Assembly: GCA_035527455.1 (NCBI GenBank)
Contig: DATLAN010000564.1
Span: 1-7,799, forward strand
DNA: 7,799 nucleotides
Source: DATLAN01 sp035527455
GTDB taxonomy: Bacteria > Planctomycetota > Planctomycetia > Pirellulales > Thermoguttaceae
Direction of reading: 5' to 3'
A model generated the notes under the pieces. It made no database searches. It was not told the origin of the DNA and was given only the letters and a program-made list of their open reading frames with translations. Shown here piece after piece: positions 1 to 5,204 of the stretch; positions within the stretch are counted from its first letter, which is position 1; every line of letters begins with the position of its first letter. The position numbers and the translations under genes were made by a program.

Positions 1-1
1 C

Positions 2-562
2 GCGTTGAGCTTCAAGCTGCACAACTACTGCACGGGCCTGGAGGTGTATCACAACACGTGCTGCTCGGCCGGCGAGGGGTTTTGCAGTTTCAATCGCTGG
101 CAGAACGGGCATTTCCGCAACAACCTGATCCTCGGCGGCGATCCCGTGCCGGGCGACCGCGGCGAGCTGCCCAACGTGCGGGCGATCAGCACCGGCACGA
201 TCACGCCCTACTCGACGCTCGACTACAACGGCTACCGCCGCAACGGCCCGGGCCGGTTTATCCTCTGGTACGACGGCAAGCAGCAGAGCGGCTACGAGAC
301 GCTGGCCGAGTTCGCCGCGGGCGCGGGGCACGAAGTCCACGGGGTGATGGTCGACTACGACGGGTTCGTCGACGCCCGCCCGCCACGGCGCGGCCTGACC
401 AGCCAGCCCGGCACGTGGGACCTTCGCCTCAAGCCGTCCGCCGCGGCGATCGATCGCGGCTGCGTGTTGCCGAACGTCAACGACGCCCCCACGGGCAGGG
501 CGCCCGACCTCGGCTGTTACGAACTCGACGCCCCCCCGCCCCATTACGGCCCGCGGCCATGA
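2..562 (+). CDS. C-terminal part of a right-handed beta-helix (pectate-lyase-like) protein, 5' truncated by the window edge
   Basis: The frame is open to the left edge of the window, so only the last ~186 residues are seen and the true start lies upstream. The first ~40 residues have the short Asn/His/Thr-rich turns typical of parallel beta-helix coils (HNYCTGLEVYHNTCC, then NNLILGG). After them comes a less regular segment and a tail (LRLKPSAAAIDRG, then APDLGCYE) that is very common at the end of secreted beta-helix proteins related to pectate lyase and chondroitinase B. Such proteins usually bind or cleave polysaccharides outside the cytoplasm. Three cysteines fall close together near the visible start. 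No catalytic residue can be assigned because the body of the helix is missing. A repeat pair starts 20 bases after the stop. The fold is fairly sure; enzyme activity and substrate are not known. Confidence 0.75.
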   Translation, partial: ALSFKLHNYCTGLEVYHNTCCSAGEGFCSFNRWQNGHFRNNLILGGDPVPGDRGELPNVRAISTGTITPYSTLDYNGYRRNGPGRFILWYDGKQQSGYETLAEFAAGAGHEVHGVMVDYDGFVDARPPRRGLTSQPGTWDLRLKPSAAAIDRGCVLPNVNDAPTGRAPDLGCYELDAPPPHYGPRP

Positions 563-582
563 GTGTTTTGTGAAAGATGTGT

Positions 583-683
583 GTAGGCCGGAACAAGCGC
601 AGCGCAGTTCCGGCATTTGCTCTGCAAGACGTCGTCACGACGGAGCCACGTGCCGGAACTGCGCTGCGCTTGTTCCGGCCTAC
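583..683. repeat. Repeat locus A: perfect 33-bp inverted pair of a REP-like palindromic unit (BIME-like)
   Basis: A 33-base unit at 583-615 is repeated as its exact reverse complement at 651-683, separated by 35 bases. Each unit is itself a hairpin: GCCGGAAC (587-594) pairs with GTTCCGGC (607-614) around the 12-base loop AAGCGCAGCGCA, which contains the tandem 5-mer AGCGC. The spacer carries a further small palindrome, CGTCGT (630-635) and ACGACG (637-642). The same unit recurs unchanged at 3983, 4709 and, inverted, 4772. The arrangement matches bacterial REP doublets (BIMEs). It begins 20 bases after the stop of the beta-helix gene. Open frames that run through it are repeat translations, not genes. 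Confidence 0.9.
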
Positions 684-834
684 TTTGCTCATTCTCGGAC
701 AAACGCGTTCCGAATGCTCGGCAAACCAACCCAGTGCTGTAGTGCCAGAATAGGTCTACCTGCGGGCAATGGTACGCCCACGGCGTCGATTTGGGCAGTC
801 TCCAATGGCACGCCCCGATGGGGTAACAAGAGTG
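684..834. other. Non-coding stretch between repeat A and the promoter; no gene seen
   Basis: No supported gene, RNA or terminator is visible here. The only structure is an imperfect direct repeat of 13 bases, CAATGGTACGCCC at 767-779 and CAATGGCACGCCC at 803-815 (one mismatch, 36 bases apart), plus a minor CCCC-GAT-GGGG hairpin at 813-823. The second repeat ends about 20 bases before the predicted -35 element. The pair could be an operator, but nothing else supports that. Confidence 0.4.
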
Positions 835-863
835 TAGACAAAGCGGTGGCCGTAACTTACAAT
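835..863 (+). promoter_or_regulatory. Predicted sigma70-type promoter of the Tat/isomerase-like gene
   Basis: TAGACA (835-840, 5 of 6 against TTGACA) and TACAAT (858-863, 5 of 6 against TATAAT) are separated by exactly 17 bases. Transcription would start near 870, giving a leader of about 36 bases before the ATG at 906. A purine-rich ribosome-binding site, GAGGGAGAA (892-900), lies in the right place. The local AT-rich dip in otherwise GC-rich DNA supports the call. It is based on sequence match alone. Confidence 0.6.
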
Positions 864-905
864 CGGTTATCCGTTTTCAGTTTCAGCTCTCGAGGGAGAA
901 GCCCG

Positions 906-2471
906 ATGTGTCGATGTCACGCTGTTGATTCCTGTCACGGTTGTCACCACGCCGTCGATCGGCGGCGTTTTCTCCAAGGCTGCACGGCCGCGGTTGCCGC
1001 GGTCGGCGGGTTGGCGTTGCCTTCCCGCGCGGCCGACGCACCGAAGGGCAAGAGAGTCAAGGTCGCGGCCGTCTTCCTGGCCAACACCAATTTCAGGGAG
1101 ATCTGGCCGTATCCCGACTTCGACGCCCCGGGCCGGCAGCGGGAGATCCTCGCCGCGCTGGCCGAAGGGTGTGCCGAGATCGAGTTCGTCCCGGTCACCG
1201 TCGAGAATTCGGCCGACGCCCAAAAGGCGATCACCATGAAGGACGACGTCGACGGCTACCTGGTCTATGTAATGACGCTCGACTGGGGCCTGGGCGGACT
1301 CGTGCTCCAGATCGCCGATCTGGAGAAGCCGATGCTCTTGGCCGACGAATTCCTCGGCGGTTGCGGCGTGTTTCTCACCCGCTACAGCCAGTTGGCCGAT
1401 CGCCAGGTTCCCGTGGCCGCCGTTTCGACGACCCGGCTTGGCGACCTGGTGACGGTCGCCCGGCAGTTCGCCGCGGTGGGCAAGCCCGGCATTACGCCCG
1501 CCGCGTTCGCCCGGCGGTGTGAAGAGGCGTATCGCAAGACGTTCGCCGCCGCCGGGGAGATGCAGTGCGTCGAGGATCGCCCGGCGTTGACCGACATCGG
1601 CGAGTGCGTCAAGCGGTTTCGCCAGTCGCAGTTCCTGATCGTCGGTCGCGGCCGGACAGGTCAGGAGCAGGATTTCTTGGGCGTAAAGGGCCGCCACGTC
1701 GAGTTCGACGAACTGCTGGACCTCTACAACAAGATCGATCCGGAGAAGGCGGCCGAACAGGCCGGCCGCTGGCGAGATCAGGCCAAACAGGTCATGGAGT
1801 CGCAGCCCGACGCGATCGACAAGGCCGGCGGCGTCTATCTGGCCACGCTCGAATTGCTGAAGAAGTACGGCACCGACACGGTGACGATGAACTGCCTGGG
1901 CGGATTCAACGCCGGGAAGCTGCCGGCCTATCCGTGTCTGGGGTTCAAGCAGCTCTTGAACGACGGCGGGCAGGGCGTCTGCGAGGCGATGGCCGACGAC
2001 ACGCTGAGCATGTTGATGGCCCGCATCCTCACCGGCCGGCCCGGCTTCGTCTCCGATCCGGCGTTGGACACCTCGAAGAACCAGATCGTCTACGCCCATT
2101 GCGTGGCCACGACGAAGCCGCTGGGGACCGAGGGCGCGTCGAACGGATTCCGCATCCGCACGCTCCACAACCGCGACCCCCGCGGCGCCTGTGCCGAGTC
2201 GTTCCTTCCGCCGGGCTACATGACGACCACATTCCGCACCAACGTGGGACGGAAGCAGATGATTATCCACCAGGCCAAGGCGGTCGGCACGCTGGACAGC
2301 GAATACGGCTGCCGCACCAAGCTGATCGGCGAAGTCCGCGGCGACATTGGCAAGCTTTTCGACCAGTGGGCCCGCTTCGGCTGGCACCGCGTGACCGTCT
2401 ACGGCGACGTGAAAGAGCCGCTGGCCGAGTTCGGCAAGGCGCTGGGGTTGGAGATCATCGAGGAGGGGTGA
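906..2471 (+). CDS. Tat-exported protein with an L-fucose/L-arabinose isomerase-like fold
   Basis: The product is 521 residues. The ATG at 906 is chosen because GAGGGAG lies 7 bases upstream, a promoter ends at 863, and a Tat signal follows directly; the upstream open frame is repeat-derived. The Tat signal has the twin arginines DRRRFLQ (18-24), a hydrophobic stretch (27-38) and a likely cleavage after Ala42 (SRA). An odd Cys/His-rich leader precedes it (Cys 2, 4, 10, 13; His 5, 11, 14, 15). The mature part resembles the FucI/AraA superfamily: an N-terminal alpha/beta region (52-200), then YPCLGFKQLL, CEAMADD, LTGRPGFVSDP and IVYAHC (342-399), and FGWHRVTVYGDV (491-502). Glu360, His398 and His494 are candidate metal or active-site residues by position, not proven. 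Known family enzymes interconvert aldoses and ketoses in the cytoplasm, so an exported member may have another role. It lies between a beta-helix protein and a sulfatase, which suggests polysaccharide metabolism. Fold good; activity uncertain. Confidence 0.8.
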   Translation: MCRCHAVDSCHGCHHAVDRRRFLQGCTAAVAAVGGLALPSRAADAPKGKRVKVAAVFLANTNFREIWPYPDFDAPGRQREILAALAEGCAEIEFVPVTVENSADAQKAITMKDDVDGYLVYVMTLDWGLGGLVLQIADLEKPMLLADEFLGGCGVFLTRYSQLADRQVPVAAVSTTRLGDLVTVARQFAAVGKPGITPAAFARRCEEAYRKTFAAAGEMQCVEDRPALTDIGECVKRFRQSQFLIVGRGRTGQEQDFLGVKGRHVEFDELLDLYNKIDPEKAAEQAGRWRDQAKQVMESQPDAIDKAGGVYLATLELLKKYGTDTVTMNCLGGFNAGKLPAYPCLGFKQLLNDGGQGVCEAMADDTLSMLMARILTGRPGFVSDPALDTSKNQIVYAHCVATTKPLGTEGASNGFRIRTLHNRDPRGACAESFLPPGYMTTTFRTNVGRKQMIIHQAKAVGTLDSEYGCRTKLIGEVRGDIGKLFDQWARFGWHRVTVYGDVKEPLAEFGKALGLEIIEEG

Positions 2472-2488
2472 TAGGGAACCTGTCAAGT

Positions 2489-2529
2489 GTAGGCCGGAAC
2501 TGCGCTGCGCTTGTTCCGGCCTACTTTTT
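2489..2529 (+). terminator. Terminator-like hairpin followed by five Ts
   Basis: The 12-bp GC-rich stem of repeat locus B is followed immediately by TTTTT (2525-2529) on the + strand, the layout of a Rho-independent terminator, 17 bases after the stop of the isomerase-like gene. The loop of 12 bases is larger than usual and could fold further on itself. No separate promoter is obvious in the few bases left before the sulfatase start, so the hairpin may only attenuate transcription of the sulfatase or protect the upstream message end. Confidence 0.4.
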
Positions 2530-2543
2530 GTTCCGGCCTACTT
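2489..2543. repeat. Repeat locus B: collapsed full palindrome of the repeat family plus a duplicated tail
   Basis: GTAGGCCGGAAC (2489-2500) and its reverse complement GTTCCGGCCTAC (2513-2524) form 12-bp arms around TGCGCTGCGCTT. The left arm equals the start of a forward unit. The loop and right arm equal the end of an inverted unit. The locus is therefore what remains if everything between the two GCCGGAAC sequences of a normal inverted pair is lost. The last 16 bases (TTGTTCCGGCCTACTT, 2511-2526) are repeated at 2528-2543, a direct duplication at a 17-base offset. The palindrome starts 17 bases after the upstream stop and the duplication ends 22 bases before the sulfatase start. Confidence 0.9.
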
Positions 2544-2565
2544 CTCATCCCACCAGGAGACCACC

Positions 2566-3972
2566 ATGCACCATCGCGTCCTTACACTGCTTCTGATCGG
2601 CTCGGTCATCGCCGCGACCGTGCAGGCCCGATCGGACGACTTGCCGCCGAACTTCCTCGTCATCATGGCCGACGACGCCACCTACAGCGACCTGCCGCTC
2701 TACGGCGGGCAGAACGTCGCGACGCCGAACATCGACCGCCTGGCGTCGCAGGGGATGCTCTTCAGCCACGCGTACGTGAGCATGTCGATGTGCCAGCCCT
2801 GCCGCACGGAGATGTATACGGGCCTTTACCCGATGCGCAACGGTTGCTGCTGGAACCACTCGGCCGCGCGACCGGGGACGAAGAGCGTCTGCCACGACCT
2901 CGGCGCGTTGGGTTATCGCACCGGGCTGGCCGGCAAGGTCCACGTCACGCCCCGCGGTAGTTTTCCCTTCGAGATGGTCGACGGGTTCGAGCGCAACTGC
3001 GTGTCGAAGACGGCCAACCACGAGTGCGGCGGAATCCGCCGGTTCATGGAGCGTGATCCCAAGCAGCCGTTCTGCCTGGTGGTCGCCCTGGTCGTGCCGC
3101 ACGTGGTCTGGACGGTCGGCGATCCGAGCCACTTCGATCGCCGGGCGCTGAAGCTGCCGCCGCACCTGGCCGACACGCCGCAGACCCGCGAGGATTTCGC
3201 CCGGTATCTGGCCGAGATCGAGGTGCTCGATCAACAGGTCGCCGATATCCTCCGCACGCTCGACGAGACGGGCCAGGCCGATCGCACGATGGTGATCTTC
3301 ACTTCCGAACAGGGCGCCCAGTTTCCCGGGTGCAAGTGGACCAACTGGGAACTCGGGCTGCACACCGCCTTGACGGTCCGCTGGCCCGGCAGGATCGCAC
3401 CGGGCAGCCGCACCGACGCTCTGGTCCAATACGCCGACGTGCTGCCCACGCTGCTGGAGGCGGCCGGCGGCGATCCGCAATCGAAGGACTACGACGGATC
3501 GAGCTTCCTGCCGGTGCTCGTGGGCGAGAAGACCGAGCACCGCCGGTACGCCTACGCGATGCACAACAACGTGCCCGAGGGCCCGCCGTATCCGATCCGT
3601 TCGGTCCGCGACCGCCACTTCCGCTACATCCGCAACCTCACGCCGGAGGCCACCTATATCGAGAAGCACGTGATGGGCGTGGCCGAGCACAATCCGTACT
3701 GGTCGACCTGGCTGTTCGCCGCGGACGCCAACCCGCACGCCTACGCGATGGTCCACCGCTACATGCACCGCCCGGCGGAGGAGTTGTACCACACGAGCGA
3801 AGATCCGTTCGAGCAGCGGAACCTGGCCGGCGATCCGAAATACGCCGAGGTGCAGGCCCGGCTCATCGCCGAGCTGGACCGTTGGATGCAACAACAGAAC
3901 GACCCGGGCGCCGCGCTCGACACCCAAGCGCAGCTCCAGGCCCGCCGCCGGGAAGCGGCCGGAGGGAATTGA
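2566..3972 (+). CDS. Secreted formylglycine-dependent sulfatase
   Basis: The product is 468 residues and starts at an ATG with AGGAG (2555-2559) six bases upstream. A signal peptide covers 1-21 (hydrophobic LTLLLIGSVIAAT, cleavage after VQA), so it acts outside the cytoplasm. Sulfatases of the alkaline-phosphatase superfamily hydrolyse sulfate esters or sulfamates using a formylglycine made from Cys or Ser in C/S-x-P-x-R. Here the motif is CQPCR (76-80), with Cys76 the predicted formylglycine, followed by TEMYTG. Other family landmarks are the metal-binding Asp pair in MADD (36-37), GKVH with Lys124 and His126, PH at 178-179, SEQG (247-250) in place of the usual SDNG, and Lys257 in KWT. Gln and Cys within the core motif and Glu-Gln at the metal site point to a divergent subfamily. 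The C-terminal segment (ELYHTSEDPFEQRNLA) is the usual sulfatase tail. Substrate is unknown; a sulfated polysaccharide is likely from the neighbours. Repeat B precedes the gene and repeat C follows 10 bases after its stop. Confidence 0.93.
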   Translation: MHHRVLTLLLIGSVIAATVQARSDDLPPNFLVIMADDATYSDLPLYGGQNVATPNIDRLASQGMLFSHAYVSMSMCQPCRTEMYTGLYPMRNGCCWNHSAARPGTKSVCHDLGALGYRTGLAGKVHVTPRGSFPFEMVDGFERNCVSKTANHECGGIRRFMERDPKQPFCLVVALVVPHVVWTVGDPSHFDRRALKLPPHLADTPQTREDFARYLAEIEVLDQQVADILRTLDETGQADRTMVIFTSEQGAQFPGCKWTNWELGLHTALTVRWPGRIAPGSRTDALVQYADVLPTLLEAAGGDPQSKDYDGSSFLPVLVGEKTEHRRYAYAMHNNVPEGPPYPIRSVRDRHFRYIRNLTPEATYIEKHVMGVAEHNPYWSTWLFAADANPHAYAMVHRYMHRPAEELYHTSEDPFEQRNLAGDPKYAEVQARLIAELDRWMQQQNDPGAALDTQAQLQARRREAAGGN

Positions 3973-3982
3973 GGAATAGCGT

Positions 3983-4045
3983 GTAGGCCGGAACAAGCGC
4001 AGCGCAGTTCCGGCATTTGGTGAGCAAAGGTCGCACGAAACCGCG
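3983..4045 (+). repeat. Repeat locus C: one forward repeat unit with spacer, lacking the inverted partner
   Basis: Bases 3983-4015 are identical to the 33-base forward unit of loci A and D. The next 30 bases (4016-4045) match the spacer of locus D (4742-4771) at 25 of 30 positions by eye and end in the same AAACCGCG. The expected inverted unit is absent; unrelated sequence begins right after the spacer and leads into the ribosome-binding site of the next gene. This is a half element that has lost its right arm. It starts 10 bases after the sulfatase stop, in the same orientation as the other copies. Confidence 0.85.
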
Positions 4046-4069
4046 CGATCGTGATGACGGAGGCCGCCA

Positions 4070-4702
4070 ATGCAACCGAAGACGCGCCTTCTGGTTTTCG
4101 GCTTGCTCTTCAGTGCAGCAAATTCCTTCGCCTCGTTTCTTACCTTTTATTGGCCGGTGCACCCACACGGATCGAAGACCATTGCAGATGCCTTGGGGCT
4201 CTTTGGAGCATTCGCGATTCTTGCCGGGCTGGTGCTCATTCCGATCTACCTGTTCGTGCCGAAATACCGATATTTGGCAGTTGTCGGCGTGCCCGTTGCG
4301 TTGTTGCTCGTCGCCGGTTCATTCCTCGGCGGGAAGATCGGAATCATACTCCGCATGGATGCGTTTGAGCAATTGGCCGCCCGAAGTAGTCCGCTGGTCG
4401 CAGCGATCGATCAGTTCGTGGTTGACCAGGGGCGTCCGCCAAACGACCTGACCGAGTTGGTGCCGAAATACTTGCCGGCCGTTCCGTCCACTGGAATGGG
4501 GGGATACCCGGAGTATGAATACCTCGTGGGCTCACGGGCCGAAGAATACGCAGGCAATCCTTGGGCGCTTCTGGTTCGCGCATGGGGACCGGGGATAAAC
4601 TTCGACGAGTTCATGTATTTCCCCAAACAAAACTATCGGGAGTACTTGTATGGCGGCGGCCCCATCGAACGGATTGGCGACTGGGGTTACCTTCCTGAGT
4701 AG
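4070..4702 (+). CDS. Small integral membrane protein with a conserved-looking extracytoplasmic or cytosolic tail, function unknown
   Basis: I do not recognise a named family. The product is 210 residues; its ATG has GGAGG (4059-4063) six bases upstream. Three hydrophobic segments are visible at about 7-29, 39-62 and 67-93, followed by a soluble tail of ~115 residues. The tail contains LVAAIDQFVVDQGRPPNDLTEL followed closely by a Pro-rich turn (LPAVPSTGMGGYPEYEY). This pattern recurs in hypothetical bacterial proteins and in the soluble part of some pseudopilin-like proteins, where a helix is followed by 'G-R-x-P-x-x-L-x-x-L'. The base composition is lower in GC than the neighbours: one sampled line (4081-4140) has 32 of 60 G/C against 41 of 60 in a line of the sulfatase (3541-3600). 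The gene is bracketed by same-direction repeat loci C and D, which may indicate a separate origin. It is a real gene by frame, ribosome site and hydrophobicity pattern; the role is open. Confidence 0.8.
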   Translation: MQPKTRLLVFGLLFSAANSFASFLTFYWPVHPHGSKTIADALGLFGAFAILAGLVLIPIYLFVPKYRYLAVVGVPVALLLVAGSFLGGKIGIILRMDAFEQLAARSSPLVAAIDQFVVDQGRPPNDLTELVPKYLPAVPSTGMGGYPEYEYLVGSRAEEYAGNPWALLVRAWGPGINFDEFMYFPKQNYREYLYGGGPIERIGDWGYLPE

Positions 4703-4708
4703 GAGTGT

Positions 4709-4804
4709 GTAGGCCGGAACAAGCGCAGCGCAGTTCCGGCACTTGGTGAAGAAAGGTCGTAAGAAACCGCGTGCCGGAACTGCGCTGCGCTTGTTCCGGC
4801 CTAC
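4709..4804. repeat. Repeat locus D: perfect 33-bp inverted pair of the REP-like unit
   Basis: The forward unit at 4709-4741 and its exact reverse complement at 4772-4804 flank a 30-base spacer. Both are identical to the units of locus A over all 33 bases. The spacer is close to that of locus C and only distantly like that of locus A. The element starts six bases after the stop of the membrane-protein gene and ends directly at the remains of a sulfatase gene, so it lies at or near a deletion or insertion junction. Confidence 0.9.
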
Positions 4805-5090
4805 TTCTTGCTCGCCACCGAGCATCCAGTCGGCCGGCGCTATCCGATCCGGCGATTTCAAGCTGCTGGAGTTCTTCGACGACGGCACGCTCGAGCTGTA
4901 CAACCTCCGAGAAGACCTCGGCGAGCAGACCAATCTGGCGGAAAAGATGCCCCAGACGGCCCAGTCTCTCGAAGCGAGGCTCGAAACGTGGCGGAAATCC
5001 CTGGGTACCAAGATGCCGACGGAGAATCCCCGGTACGATCGCCACCGGGCCGGACTGTGGTGGAGCCGGCAAACGAAAAAACCGTTGTAA
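4805..5090 (+). pseudogene. 5'-truncated sulfatase remnant (C-terminal domain only)
   Basis: From about base 4835 to the stop at 5088-5090 the frame encodes a characteristic sulfatase C-terminus: AIRSGDFKLLEFFDDG, ELYNLREDLGEQTNLAEKM, a helix with EARLETWRK, then MPTENPRYD. The whole catalytic domain, including the metal ligands and the C-x-P-x-R site, is missing. Upstream in the same frame there is only translation of repeat locus D and its spacer, with a TTG as the first possible start and no ribosome-binding site. The fragment is not a copy of the intact sulfatase at 2566-3972; their tails differ clearly (ELYNLREDLGEQ against ELYHTSEDPFEQ), so a second sulfatase once stood here. The preserved reading frame suggests recent loss. 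The first ~30 bases after the repeat are of unclear origin. Confidence 0.8.
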
Positions 5091-5093
5091 GTC

Positions 5094-5121
5094 TTGAAAA
5101 ACGGTGCGGAAGGTGTATCTT
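5094..5121 (+). promoter_or_regulatory. Predicted sigma70-type promoter of the polytopic membrane protein
   Basis: TTGAAA (5094-5099, 5 of 6 against TTGACA) is followed after 16 bases by TATCTT (5116-5121, 4 of 6 against TATAAT). It sits four bases after the stop of the sulfatase remnant. The leader to the ATG at 5205 would be about 75 bases and includes a GC-rich stretch with no clear riboswitch or terminator. The start codon has AAGGA (5197-5201) only three bases upstream, a short spacing. Confidence 0.5.
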
Positions 5122-5204
5122 AGGGGGAATCGGGACGCACGCGCTGTCCAACTATAAGACCGCCGTCTCGACGGGCCCTTAACTGGTCGAACTCGCAAGG
5201 ACCC

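Noticed and set aside
570..905. N-terminal extension of the isomerase-like gene through repeat A
   Set aside because: The extra ~112 residues are repeat and intergenic translation; the promoter, ribosome-binding site and Tat signal all fix the start at 906.
933..947. CxxCH heme-c motif (Cys10-His11-Gly12-Cys13-His14) in the isomerase-like protein
   Set aside because: It lies before the Tat motif and would be on the cytoplasmic side and removed with the signal peptide, whereas heme c is attached outside the cytoplasm.
867..2486. Long open frame on the - strand opposite the isomerase-like gene
   Set aside because: It is the mirror of a high-GC coding frame; its translation is low-complexity Arg/Gly/Ala-rich with no motif, while the + strand frame has a Tat signal and family motifs. 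The same holds for the - strand frames at 2545-3996 and 5514-6425.
583..4804. CRISPR array
   Set aside because: The repeat copies are hundreds to thousands of bases apart with genes between them, occur in both orientations, and no cas gene is present.
583..4804. Integron cassette array with attC-like sites after each gene
   Set aside because: One palindrome follows each gene in the same orientation, which looks similar, but the ends do not fit the RYYYAAC/GTTRRRY core sites, the genes are large, at least one has its own promoter, and there is no integrase.
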